Source: Cryptomeria japonica
Taxonomy: Eukaryota > Streptophyta > Pinopsida > Cupressales > Cupressaceae
Length of the DNA: 64,000 nucleotides
Reading direction: 5' to 3'
Assembly: GCF_030272615.1 (NCBI RefSeq)
Contig: NC_081411.1
Location: forward strand, 182,364,977 to 182,428,976
Shown here: positions 30,845-43,093 of the stretch, piece after piece
Layout: every line of letters starts with the position of its first letter
Numbering within the stretch: position 1 is the stretch's first letter
The notes under the pieces: model-generated
Database searches by the model: none
Told to the model about the DNA's origin: nothing
Seen by the model: the letters and a program-made list of their open reading frames with translations, nothing else
Translations under genes and position numbers: made by a program

Positions 30845-33142
30845 CTATTCTACAAGGTCATACTCAAGTTTGGTTGATAAGGAAGTGGTGTTCTTGGCTA
30901 GAGCACCTTGCAAAGTGATTTTACCTCGGTGGGTTGTAACATGACATTTAGAGGTAGGTTCGGAAGAAGATCCAACACCTTTTAGGACAATCCTGGGTCT
31001 CCTGGTAGAATTCTCAGACATTTTGTCCTTGATGATAATGGTAGAGACATAATTGTCCATCAAGATGTGATTGATAGTTGAATCATAGTTGTAGGATGCT
31101 CTGGTATAGTTGGTTTGGTCCTCTATGGCTTTAGCTTTTCCCTTGTCATGTTTTGGGAATGGTTCCTTAAACATCTCATGTTCTTGATTAGACGAGTGTC
31201 CCTCAATCTCAATATCACCTCTATCAATGAGATCTTGTATGATGTTCTTCAGTCGATGACAATTTCCTGTCTTATGACCTTTGCTCTTATGAAATTCACA
31301 ATACTCATCATCATTCCACCAATTTGGTTTAACCTTTGGTTCATATGGAGGAAAATCTAGAATAGTGATTATCTTGTTTGCCACTAGCTTTTTGAAAACT
31401 GACTCAAGTGGTTCTCCCAATGGGGTGTACTTCCTTCATGATCTGGAAGTTGTTTGAGTATTCACTTGATTGTTTATAGAACTTGATCCCGAAAAGATGA
31501 ATTTGGGTCGCACTATGTTGGCATCGACAACACCATCATTGACTGTGTTCTTGTTTTTATTCCAAAATCTTGGCTTGTCTTTTCCTTTAAAGTCATCTTT
31601 GTTTTCCTTGAATATCTTAATAAGTCCTTGTTCAATTAAGACCTTCTCTATTGCTAAGCCTTTTTCAATGACGTCCTTGAAGGTGGACAAACAAGGCTTT
31701 CTTAGATCATAGCCAATGTCTTTGTTAACATTTTGTGTGAACATTTCTACCATTTGTTTTTGTAGAATTTCACAAGAGCATCTGCTGGCTAGATTTCTCC
31801 ATCTTTGTAAAAATGATGCAAAAGATTCTCCCTCTTTTTGCTTGGTGTTGCACAAAGTAGTGACTGATATGTCTGTCTCTATATTGTAGGAGAAATTTTG
31901 AATAAATGCCTCTGCTAGATCACCCCATGACTTAATACCAGGTGGGAGTTGAGAACCATTCCATAGCTTGATCACCTAAGCTTTGTGGGAATAATCTCAT
32001 CAAATATGTCTCTTCTGCTACTACCTCAATGCAAGTTGTGAAAAATTGTCTTATGTTTGTCTTAGGATCCCCTTTTCCTCTATACTTATCAAACTTAGGC
32101 ATCACAAAGTGTGTAGGAAATGGAGGCATTGGAATGCTTTTGTCAAATGGATAGGGACATATGTCTCTCATTGTGTATGTTGTCTTTGGTGTATTTATGT
32201 CCTCCATTTTCTTTTGTAAGTCCCTGATTTGTTGCTCCAAATTGCTCTTAGGTGGAGATCAACTTCTTGGACATACCCCATGCTTGAGGCACCAATTGGA
32301 GGAGGAGCATGTTGCATATATGGGTGGTATTGATCATACACATGTTCATATGGAGGAGGTCTGTAATGATGTTGCGTATATGGACCACTTGGTATAGATT
32401 CATGTTGAGGAATGCCATATCTATTTTGTCCATGTATACCATACTCTATAGGCATGTCATGTTCTAATGTGTTGCCCCCAAATTTGACATGGGGTTTCCT
32501 TGTGTCCAAAGTTTGAGCATGCCTTTGAATATCCAATTGCTTTGGTGGTTGATCCTTAGCATTGGTATGTGATTGAGCATATCTGTCTGCATAAGACTTC
32601 CATAATGGTTTGCGAAGGTGAGTATCATATGCTTGACCATGTGTGTATGGGCTCTCTGGTTTTTGAAACAAAGATGATGGTGATTCAGGTACCATATGTG
32701 GTCCTCTATTGCCTCCACTATTAGGCCTCCTTTGATCCATGTTGGAGTGAGTTTGTTGCAAAGGTCTATGTTCCATTATTTGAGACATGTCAAAATCATG
32801 AGGTATCTTGGCTCCACTTTGTGCCATCATTTGTAAGAAGTATTGTCTGTCACTCCTCATTATTTCCTCAACCAATCAATTGAAATGGGGATTCATAATG
32901 GATTCTTCCACATCTGCTAAATGTACTGAAAAGTTGTCCATATTGTCATTATGTGTATCATTGTTATTTGTAGTGTCCATGTTCTCAACATTTGGAATGT
33001 TTATATAGGCATCCATGTCAGGTAATGTAGTATGATCAGAATTGAAAAAGATATCATTGTCATACTCATAAGAACTCATGTTTACGGACTCTTGAGCCTC
33101 TTTAGTTTCTCTGCTATGTTTTTGAAGATGGGTTTCAACCAT
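30845..33142 (-). pseudogene. Gag of H, frameshifted
   Basis: The start MVETHLQKHSRETKEAQ is at 33142, matching the gag start of F (40793). Order on the minus strand: acidic N-terminus; His/Pro/Tyr-rich linker (PYTHGQAYDTH, HHYRPPPYEHVYDQYHPY); coiled stretch (EQQIRDLQKKMEDIN); retrotransposon gag core (GDQAMEWF, SQLPPGIKSWGDLAEAFIQN, FLQRWRNLASRC); and a knuckle CEFHKSKGHKTGNCHRLKN (about 31250-31310). A stop at about 32876 and frameshifts near 32240, 31940 and 31435 break it. Gag forms the particle and binds RNA; this copy cannot make a full protein. Confidence 0.85.
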
Positions 33143-35384
33143 GAACTAGGTATTGACCAAGATGTGTGAGACTAGATGAAAAATGGAAAAAGTATGGAAG
33201 ACCAAGAGCTGGATGGAATGTAAATGAATCTGAGGTGTACTTGCAATGTCCAAAGTGTAAGACCAAGTATGTATGTAGTAGAGTAGGTGTGACTTACAAA
33301 GAGAGGATAGTTTCTCTTGATGAGGTAAGTTGACCTTGACTCTAAGTAAGACCAAATGAGACCCAAAGGTAAGAAACCTTGATGAGGGACCACTTAGCAA
33401 AGTGTTGTTGTATGTAGTGTGTTGACAAAGTATGATGAGGACAAGCAAGTGACCTTTTGACTCAAGTTTAGACAATTGTGAATGTAAAGTGAGATGTGAA
33501 GCAATGATGGACTTTGTGAGACCCAAAGACAGGTTGAATGCTAAATGAAACCCTAAAGAAATGACCTAGGAAGCTCAAGAATTCTGAAACTAACTATGTT
33601 TGTTTGCTGGACTGTAACAATTTTTCAATTCTGAACACAGACGCACCTATATACTTCACAAACGTGGTTTCCTGACACAGACGTGGCTCTGTTCAACACA
33701 GATGCGCCTCTGAGATTTTTTTGCAAAGTGTAATGTTGATTCTATAAACACAGACGCATTTTTGCCCTTCACAAATGCGGTTATACAACACATACACTAT
33801 TATGTCAGACACAGACGCGTTTCTGCAAAATTTGTGCAATTTTTTCCAATTTGTGAAGTTGTTTTGTTGTGACCAAATTTGACTGTTTGACTGTTTTTCA
33901 TGACAAGAGGACACAGTGTTATTGAAGACCTAATGTTTGCAAGTGTCTAGACTCCAAATGACTCTAAGAAAAGTGTGTTGTTTGATGTAAAATTGTTTTG
34001 CATACACTTGAAGACACAAAAGACACAATGTTTTGTTGTTTGGTCTTGAATGTTTTGAATGTTTAAAATAAGTCAAGCACAATTCTTATGGCTGGCCAGA
34101 ACAATAGTTGTTGATCCCACATGGGGTTTTACCCCCGAGGCTACGCTATTCAGAGCGGATACTTAGATGCTTGACCTCACTGGCTCCACCCTCGGCACTC
34201 ACTTCTCAGGTCAGCCAAGCATCAGTCCCCACGAAAACTCCCCGTGGTGAACTTTGTATCTCTACTAAGAACCATATGTGTGTGGGCCGCTACCAAAGGT
34301 CTGACCTCCTGCCCCAACAACTAGAAGGATTTGGGCTTCTAAAACAAAAAGGTGCTAGTAAGGGCATCTGCTCGTGTGGCCATACATGCGGCACTTTCAG
34401 CTCTGTAAATACAGAAGGCTCCCAACCGGTAGGAGTTACACCCTACAACTAATCAAATAAATTTGATCAAACGGGTTTATGGGGAGACATAGTGTCGGTA
34501 TGAACTAATCAGCACACGTTATCCATAGTTTTCACCATGAATACAATTGTTTATAGTGGTTCGGAAGAGGTGGGTTTTCCTCGCTACCAGTTGGGTCATT
34601 TTCTTCTCACTAGTAGTCCTAATGACCACACAAGAAGACAGGCCCTCTAAAGATTAAACAAAAAGAGCCTATTGCTCAAGACACAAAAGACAATGATTCA
34701 ATTTTAGTGCACCAATTGAAGTGTTTGCTAGTCTATGAAAACAAGGCACACAATAAAAATCCAAAAACCCTTGCCAAGGACCTGCAACAAAGAGTTGTTA
34801 GTAGTTTGGATTGTTTGAAATAATCACCCCTTCCTACAAGCACACAAGTTAGGTAAATTTTAAATCCAAAAGACTTTGTGAAAATAGGGGCCTTCAACCA
34901 AACGATTTTTCTTTTAAGAGAAGCTACACCAATTTCGTTAGCTAGATCTGAAAATGTTAGCTCCAAATAAACCAGATCTGAAACCCTAAATGCAAAATCC
35001 AAAACTGAATCAATAAACCCAAAATTTAAAACCGGTGAACACAGACGCGATTACCCTCGACACAGACGTGACTTAGTGACGCAGACGTGGTTCTGTGAGA
35101 CACAGACGCAACTATAGAATGCAGACGCGACTTATGAACACAGACGCGACTTAAAACACCGCAGACACAACTTAATAACACAAACACACTTTCCCAGAAC
35201 CTGCAAAATAAAATACTGCCAATAACATAGATGCGATTCCAGATGTCGCAAACGTGCCAGAAAATAAAAAATGCGATCCGAAAGTGTGCAGACACGGGAA
35301 TATCAAAATGCTGTCAAAAACGTCAGATCTGCAACAAAAATGTTAAATACAAAAGGGACAAGAGTCCCACCGGGCATGCCAAAA
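33143..35384 (-). other. PBS and leader of H
   Basis: No gene. From the 5' LTR inward: PBS TGGCATGCCCGGTGGGAC at about 35364-35381; a cluster of ACACAGACGCG-type motifs (35040-35290); a GC-richer segment (34110-34440) also found in F (39490-39850), with the inverted repeat TCTGTA/TACAGA; and a second motif cluster (33640-33830). Small frames here are not conserved as proteins in F. Confidence 0.7.
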
Positions 35385-36299
35385 TGTATATGGTGAAAAT
35401 GGATAACAATAATAATGATATTGAAAGGCTAAATGAATTCAACCACAAAACCCTAGCCTAACAACAACAAAGATCCACCATAACATATGAAGATTACCTA
35501 AGACAATGCAAATCAAATGAAATCACAAAGATTATACCATCACATGTCCAATAGGGTTTGGATCTCCATTCCTCCTATCTCCATTGATCTTGCTTGATAT
35601 ATTTGCTCTCAGATTTTATGTGCACAAGAGCTCAACAAAGAATGGAATGTGGTTGCAAGTAGGATCGTAATGTAGTCAAGTGCATAAAAGATGATTAGGG
35701 TTTGATAATGAAGGAAGCATCTCCTTATATAGAAGACACAATAAGAAATGGAGGGATAAGATTGAGAGGTGTAAAAGGAGGTCGGCTATGATTAAAGGGT
35801 AGGTAAAAGAAATAATAAAATAATGAAAGGGGTAGGTAGTGTATGAATTAAGAGATGAATGACATGTGTCATGGGTAGAAAAGGCTAATGAATTAATTAA
35901 ATAAATAAAGATTTATATAATTAATAGAAGAAGTGAGATCAATTAAATAAATAAGATATTTATTTAATTTAGGAAAAGGACAATTTAAATAAATAAATGT
36001 ATTTATTTAAATGAGAAATAAGGCTAGAAGAGGATAAATGAATTAATTAAATAAATAAGGATTTATATAATTAATAGAAGAAGTGAGATCAATTAAATAA
36101 ATAAGATATTTATTTAATTTAGGAAAAGGACAATTTAAATAAATAAATGTATTTATTTAAATGAGAAATAAGGCTAGAAGAGGATAAATGAATTAATTAA
36201 ATAAATAAAGATTTATTTAATTAATAGAAGAATTAGGCTTAGATAATTAAATAAATAAAATATTTATTTAATTAGACATGACAATTTTAGGTGTCTACA
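35385..36299 (-). repeat. 5' LTR of H
   Basis: 915 bp, same ends as the 3' LTR. The extra 150 bp is a tandem duplication: the block starting near GGATAAATGAATTAATTAAA and ending with GGCTAGAAGA occurs twice (about 35883-36185) and once in the 3' LTR. TATA box on the minus strand near 35724-35731. Confidence 0.92.
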
Positions 36300-36304
36300 G
36301 AATG
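36300..36304 (+). repeat. Target-site duplication of H, right copy
   Basis: GAATG, identical to 25268-25272. Confidence 0.92.
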
Positions 36305-38286
36305 AACTGGCAACGTCTGCACTGGTAAATATTGATATCTCCTCATATAAACCTTTGACACATTGTCAAAGGACAGTAAAGAATGTTAGGAGAAAATTAC
36401 TTCATCATTTAATAGATTACTATGATGAGTTTAATGATGAGGAGAAAGAGGAAGTATTATAGGAAGTTATTGTTTATTTGTGTAAAAATGACTATTCCCC
36501 TTTAGATATTAAATCTTAGGCACCGAATTCATTATATAATGCATTAGATAACAAATGGTGCATTGCCATTGAAAAAGAACAGGAGATTACGGAGAAAGTT
36601 TTTGCACAGTACTTTCTTGACCTCTCAAATTTAGAATTATTTGATGTAATGGAACAAAATAAAGGACTCTTCTTCACAAGGAGAAGAAGACTCTGGCTGT
36701 TAGAGGAAAGAATTGATGATGTTGAAAGAGACACTCATCAACCTATGCATCATGTCATTCAAGCTCACAAAGTTCGCATGACCAACCTTCAAGCAGAAGA
36801 AGAACTAGTTTTATCCAAACCGGATGAAGTTTTTGATGAAGAAGGAAACCTAGTTGTCGAACCGGTTGACACTATTGATGTCGATGCCCTGGACATAGAA
36901 GATGTCACTCAGGACATACCTTCTAAGGGAATAGAATAGGGGCAACAAGCCGAACAGGGCAGTGAGCAAGCCAAGGACACATAGGGAGCGGCTAAAGAAC
37001 AGGCAGAGAAGAAGAAGAGGGATGTAGAGGAAGAGAAGAGGAAAGAGGAAGAAAAGAGAAAAGAGGATGAGAAAAAGCAGAAAAGCAGAGAAAAGAAAAG
37101 ATGAAGAGAAGAAGAAGCAAGAAGAAGAAAGGAAGAAGAAAGAAGAAGAAGATAATGAAGAGAAGAGGAAGAAAGAAGAGGAAGAAAAGAAGAAGGAGGA
37201 TGAAGAAAATAAAGAGGAGAAGAAGCAACAAGAAGAGGAAGAGAAGAAGTGGAAGGAAGCTAAGAAAAAGAAGAAGGAAGAAGAAGAAAAGGAAGAGCCA
37301 AAGAGGAAAGCAGAGGAGAAGAAAAAGGTAGAGGAGGACAAGGAAGAATAGAAGAGAAGAGAAGCAGAAAAGAAGAAATTTGAAGCAACCAAGGAAAGAG
37401 AAGCGGCAAAAATCTCTCAGGTGGAGACTTCGAAGGCAACTGGAAGTCAACCCTCACCAGTTGATCTCTCTAGTCCTATCGATCTCCAATCTGCAAGTGA
37501 GTCAGAGCTTATGCAGAGCATCAAGGTTGCTCAAGAGTGCCTTGAGATCATTCGTAGGAAAAAGGAACAGGACATAATTCAGGCGGCTATAGACACCCTT
37601 ACTGGTTTAATCCCTGGTACCAATCTTCCTGACATTGAATCATCACTAGCACAGCTCAAACTACTATGTACTATAGTGGATGATCAGGTGCAGAGCTTGG
37701 AAGAAGGAGTTGAGGCCAATGTCAAGAAAGAGCACCAAAAGACTCTTAACATTGCTCTGGTGGAAAGGATGAATGAGATTAGGACTAAACTGTTGAAAGA
37801 TCAAAAGGACATAAGGAATGCCTTGGATGAGGGAAACTTGCTACTGAGCAAAATCTATCAACCTCATATGTTTTGTGATGATGTGCTAGCCAAGAAGCAA
37901 TAGCTGCAAATAGATTTACAGTCCTACTTGGGCACATTTAAGACACCTTATGATTCCTTTGCAACATATGGGCAAACCGCTCACCGGTTCTAGATCCAAT
38001 TAGCAAAGATAGAACAAGAGATCAGTACACAATCTAAAGATTTGCAGGAGCTCCAACTGGTTTTATTTCCACATCTGCAAATTCTTCAGAAGTGTTATCT
38101 GAACCTGGATGCCTTGATAGTCATGCAGGAGCTGAGCACAGTTGATGCAATGGAGGAACAGGTATACCAGATGCAAACAAAGAAAGAAGTGGCAACCTCC
38201 CTACTTGAGTCCTAGTCACTATCCATGAAACAATTTTTGCAAGACTATAAATCAATTTTTAACAAGTATTATTCATTATTGTCATA
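36305..38286 (+). pseudogene. Accessory gene of G, 3' part
   Basis: It continues the frame broken by H. From 36305: a segment parallel to the first bases of A (EFNDEEKEEV; DNKWCIAIEKEQEI), the basic patch FFTRRRRLWLLEERIDDVE (about 36661-36725), an acidic stretch (FDEEGNLVVEPVD) and a stop at 36937. The Lys/Glu-rich tract (about 37000-37400, frameshifted) precedes a helical C-terminal domain open from 37421 to 37903 (SIKVAQECLEIIRRKKEQD; GLIPGTNLPD). Homology with A goes on past stops to 38286 (LQELQLVLFPHLQILQKCYL). Two independent genomic copies (A and G) keep the same architecture, so it was a real protein of this family. Function unknown. Confidence 0.72.
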
Positions 38287-38633
38287 AACTTTATATATAT
38301 ATGGAAACAGGGTTGTTCAGAGGCACTTTGTCATTGTTGGCAAAGGGGGAGAAGTATCTATTTTTGGTGTTGAAAATTTTGATCTTCTGATACAGGGGGA
38401 GTTTAATTTTGATATATGTTTTGATATGCTATATGCTCTAATGATTATGCTCTGTATGAAAAATTGCTATTCATTATGTTGATTAAGGGATAGTGTATAT
38501 GCTTAGGGGGAGCAATTTTCTTATTGGCAAGTTGTGTTGTAGCAATTTTGTTATTGGCAAGTTTTGTTGTAAAACACTTAGATGTCAAAATTTTATTTTC
38601 CTAAGTGTTGCCATCAATGCCAAAGGGGGAGAT
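38287..38633 (+). promoter_or_regulatory. 3' untranslated region and serial PPTs of G
   Basis: Four AGGGGGAG tracts: 38344, 38394, 38504 and 38624; the last (AAAGGGGGAGAT) ends at the LTR. CCATCAATG (38611-38619) pairs with CATTGAT (38667-38673) across the LTR start; in the 5' LTR of G the partner is the full CATTGATGG. Confidence 0.8.
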
Positions 38634-39316
38634 TGTTGGCATTTTTGATGTTTATGTTGTGATTGTCATTGATCGACACACACTTGTACTGAGAACACCT
38701 TTATATGTATGAGCTCTGGCTCAACTGGTATTTGATCCAACCGGCATGTTGTATTCTAGTCTTTAGACTAATGATTTTGTAGAATGTGTTTCCCAGTCTG
38801 AAGCGGCATGACGACCCCAAGCAGCTCATAGATATCAACTGGTACAAGGAAGCAAAGCGACATAGCACATTCTTACCAGTCTTCAGTTTTGACAAACCGG
38901 CAACTGGTATTTTGTATGAACCGGTAATACTCTGTGATGAGTTACCAACTGGCATTTTGTGATGAGTTACCAATCCACCGTTTGATTGACGGTGCCGACA
39001 CAATGATAGTGCTTTTTGTGTCGTGTTACTGAGTATGTCTAGATTCATTGAACCTAGGAAATTGTAATGAAATCCTATTGGACTGACATGAAATCAGATT
39101 CCTTTAAAAGGACATCATGTCTAGGGTTTTTGAGTTGTTGAATAAGTTGTTGGTGAAGTTGTTGCTAGGGTTTAAGGTGATTGTGGAGTTGTTGTAAGAG
39201 AGATCTTATCTGAGAAGATCGAGGTGTAAATAGAAGGAGATAGAGGAGAATGAAGTAATGCTGGAATGCATTAGCAATGAACAATACTAGATCTAATCAA
39301 GCAATCTGTGCTATCT
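38634..39316 (+). repeat. Truncated 3' LTR of G
   Basis: It matches the first 683 bp or so of the 5' LTR and stops at GCAATCTGTGCTAT (39301-39314). The remaining 450 bp are gone. The sequence then continues in F leader, about 313 bp downstream of where G was inserted, so one deletion removed the LTR end and part of F. Confidence 0.85.
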
Positions 39317-40792
39317 CCCTGTGTGGTCATTAGGACTACTAGTGAGGAGAGAACGACCCAAGTGGTAGCAAGGAAAATCCTCCTCTTCTGAACCACTATA
39401 AAAAAATGTATTCATGGTGAAAACCATCGGTAGTGTGTGCTGATTAGTTCATACCGACACTATGTCTCCCCATAAACTTGTTTGATCAAATTTATTTGAT
39501 CAGTTGTAGGGCATAACCTCTACTAGCTGGGAGCCTTCTGTATTTACAGAGCTAAAAGCGCCGCATGTATGGCCACATGAGCGGATGCCCTTACTAGCAC
39601 CTTTTTGTTTTAGAAGCAAAAATCCTTCTAGTTGTTGGGTCAGGAGGTCGGACCTCTGGAGCGACCCTCACACATATGATTCTTAGTAGAGATACAAAGT
39701 TTGCCATAGGGAGTTTTCTTGGGGAATGATGCTTGGGTACCCCGAGGAGTGAGTGTCAAGGGTGGATCCAGTGGGGTCAAGCATTTAAGTATCCGCTCTG
39801 AATAACATAGCCTCAGGGGAAACCCCATGTGGGATCAACAACTATTGTCCTGGCCAACCATAAGAATTGTGCTTGTCTTATTTTGAACAATCAAACATTC
39901 AAGACCAAACATCAAAACATTGTGTCTTTTGTGTCTTCAAGTGTATGCAAAAACATTTTTACATCAAACAAAACACTTTCTTTTGAGTCATTTTGAGTCT
40001 AAACACTTGCAAACATTGAGTCTTCATCAACACTGTGTTCTCTTGTCATGAAAAATAGTCAAACATTCAGATTTGGTCACAACAAGTAACTTCACACATT
40101 GGAAAAATTGCACAAAATTTCCAGAAAGGCATTTGTGTCTGATAGAACCATGTATGTGTCATCTAAACGTGTCTGTGAAGGGCAGAAATGCATCTGTGTC
40201 TTTTGAGGAACATTACATTTACAAAATATCTGAAACGCGTCAATGTCTGACAGAATAACATCTGTGTCATTTAAGCGCATCTGTGAAGTATACAGGCACA
40301 TCTGTGTTCAGAATTGAAAACTTTCATTATTCAGCAAACAAGAACAGTCGGACTTATTAAGCTTCCTAGGTTATCTCTTTGGGTTTTCATCTAGCATTCA
40401 ACCTATCTTTGGGTCTCACAAAGTCCATCATTGCTTTACATCTTGCATTACATTCACATTTGTCTAAACTTGAGTCAAAAGGTCACTTACTTGTCTCATC
40501 TTTCTTTGTCAACACATTACATACAACAATATTTTGCTAAGTGGTCCCTCATCAAGGCTTATCACCTTTGGGTCTCATTTGGTCTTACTTAGAGTCAAGG
40601 TCAACTTACCTCATCAAGAGAAACTATCATCTCTTTGGAAGTCACACCTACTCTACTACATACATACTTGGTCTTACACTTTGGACATTGCAAGTAAAAC
40701 TTCAGATTCATTTACATTCCATTCAAATCTTGGTCTTCCATACGCTTTCCATCTTTCATCTAGTCTCACACATCTTGGTCAATACCTAGTTC
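39317..40792 (+). other. Leader of F, downstream part
   Basis: No gene. Contains the GC-richer segment shared with H (39490-39850) and the second cluster of (A)CGCGTCTGTG-like motifs in this orientation (40125-40315, for example CATCTGTGTC, ACGTGTCTGTG, GCGCATCTGTG). Confidence 0.7.
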
Positions 40793-43093
40793 ATGGTTGA
40801 AACCCGTTCCCAAAAATCTAGGAGAGAAACTAAAGATGCTCAAGAGTCCGCAAACATGAGTGTCTATGAGTATGACAATGATGTCTTTTTCAATTCTGAT
40901 CATAACACATTACCTGACATGGATGCCTATAGAAACATTCCAAATGTTGAGAACATGGACACTATAAACAACAATGATACACACAATGACAATATGGACA
41001 ACATTTCAGTACATTCAACAGAAGTGGAAGACTCCATTATGGATCCCCATTTCAATCAATTGGTTGAGGAAATAATGAGGAGAGATAGACAATACTTCTT
41101 ACAAGTGATGGCACAAAGTGGAGCCAAGATCCCTCATGATTTTTACATGTCTCAAATAATGGAAAATCGACCTTTGCAACAAACTCACTCCAACATGGAT
41201 CAAAGGAGGCCTAATAGTGGAGGCAATAGAGGACCACATATGGTGCATGAATCACCATCATCTTTGTTTCAAAAACCTAAGGTCCCATACACACATGGTC
41301 AAGCATATGATACTCACCTTCGCAGACCATTATGGAAGTCTTATGCAGAAAAATATGCTCAACCACATACCAATGCTAAGGATCAACCACCAAGGAAATT
41401 GGATATCCAAAGGCAGGTATTTGGACACAACGAAACCCCATGTCAAATTTGGGGGCAACACACTAGAACAAACTCATGACATTCCTGTAGAGTATGGTAT
41501 ACATGGACAAAGCATATATTCCATTCCTCACCATGACTCTATACCATGTGGTCCATATATGCAGTATCATTATAGACCTCCTCCATATGAACATGTATAT
41601 GATCAATATCATCCATAAATGCAACATGCTCCTCCTCCACCCGGTGGTTCAGGCATGGGGTATTATCCAAGAAGTCAATCTCCACCTAAGAACAATTTGG
41701 AGCAGCAAATTAAAGACTTACAAAAGAAAATGGAGGACATAAATACACCAAAGCAAACTTACACAATAAGAGACATATGTCCCTATCCATTTGACAAAAG
41801 CATTCCAATGCCTCCTTTTCCTATACATTTTGTGACACCTAAGTTTGATAAGTACAGAGGAAAAGGGGATCCTAAGGCACACATAAGAAAAAATTTCACA
41901 GCTTGCATTGAGGTAGCAGCAGAGGAGACATATTTGATGAGATTATTCCCACAAAGCTTAGGTGATCAAGCTATGGAATGGTTCTCCCAACTTCCACCTG
42001 GTATTAATTCATGGGGTGACTTAGCAGAGGCATTTATCCAACATTTCTCATACAACATAGAGACAGATATATCAGTCACTACTTTGTGCAACACCAAACA
42101 AAAGGATGGAGAATCTTTTTCATCATTTTTACAAAGATGGAGAAATCTAGCCAACAGATGCTCTTGTGAAATTCCACAAAAACAAATGGTAGAGATGTTC
42201 ACCCAAAATTTTAACAAAGACATTGGTTATGACCTAAGAAAAGCTTTTTGTCCACCTTCAAGGATGTCATTGAAAAAGGCTTAGTGATAGAAAAGGTCCT
42301 AATTGAGCAAGGCATCATCAAAATATTCAAAGAAAACAAAGAGGACTATAAAGGATAAGATAAGCCAAGATTTTCGAATAAAAACAAGAACACAGTCAAT
42401 GATGGTGTTGTGGATGACAATACAGTGCAACCCAAAATCATTTTTTTTGGATCAAGCTCTACAAACAATCAATTGAATACTCAAACAACTCCAAAGTCAC
42501 AAAGGAAGTACACCCCATTGGGAGAACCACTAGAATCAGTTTTCAAGAAGCTAGTGGCAAACAAGATAATAACAATTCCAGATTTGCCTCCATATGAGCC
42601 AAAGGTTAAACCAAATTGGTGGAATGATGATGAGTATTGTGAATTTCATAAGAGCAAGGGTCATAAAATAGGAAATTGTCACCGACTGAAGAACATCATA
42701 CAAGATCTCATTGATAGAGGTGACATTGAGATTGAAGGACACTCATCCAATCAAGAACATGAGATGTTTAAGGAACCATTTCCAAAACATGACAAGGGAA
42801 AAGCTAAAGCCACAGATGACCAAACCAACTATACCAGAGCATCCTATAACTATGATTCAACTATCAATCGCATTTCGATGGACAAATATGTCTCTACCAT
42901 TATCATCAAGGACAAAATGCCTGAGAATTCTACCCAAAGACCCAAGATTGTCCTAAAAGGCATTGGATCTTCTTCTGAACCTACCTTTGAATATAATGTT
43001 ACAACTCATCAAGGTAAATTCACTTTGCAAGGTGCTCCAGCCAAAAACACCGCTTCTTCATCAACCAAACCTGAGTATAAACTTGTAGAATAG
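40793..43093 (+). pseudogene. Gag of F, frameshifted
   Basis: The ATG at 40793 starts MVETRSQKSRRETKDAQES. Order: acidic region; His/Pro-rich linker; coiled stretch EQQIKDLQKKMEDINTP; gag core (QAMEWFSQLPPGINSWGDLA, SFLQRWRNLANRC, about 41930-42160); and the knuckle CEFHKSKGHKIGNC (about 42640-42680). Frameshifts near 41420 and 42245, a stop TAA at 41616-41618 and one near 42357 break it. The match to H shows the ancestral gag was one frame of roughly 760 codons. Confidence 0.85.

Larger units (their letters stand above)
25273..36299 (-). mobile_element. Element H: gypsy deletion derivative, minus strand
   Basis: Two LTRs in minus orientation (5' LTR 35385-36299, 3' LTR 25273-26037), flanked by a perfect 5-bp duplication GAATG. 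Between them, on the minus strand: PBS, a 2.2-kb leader, gag, protease, a stretch of unknown origin, only the C-terminal tail of integrase, and a 3-kb 3' region. RT, RNase H and the integrase core are absent, so it could only have moved with help. It is the same family as F, in opposite orientation, and lies in G. LTRs look about 2% different by eye plus a 150-bp tandem duplication. Confidence 0.92.
21058..39316 (+). mobile_element. Element G: non-autonomous copia-type retrotransposon, interrupted by H
   Basis: 5' LTR, PBS, gag, a separate accessory gene, PPT and a truncated 3' LTR. H (25273-36299) splits the accessory gene, with duplication GAATG on both sides, so G itself is 21058-25272 plus 36305-39316 (about 7.2 kb). 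There is no protease, integrase or RT. The same accessory region, PPT and LTR are seen in A. It is inserted in the leader of F. Confidence 0.87.

Noticed and set aside
31115-31360. Plus-strand frames within H gag (also 30093-30290, 31470-31712).
   Set aside because: Antisense to a recognisable gag/protease; no independent support.
34108-34452. 114-codon plus-strand frame in the H leader.
   Set aside because: Antisense to H, not kept as a protein in the matching part of F; GC-rich composition explains it.
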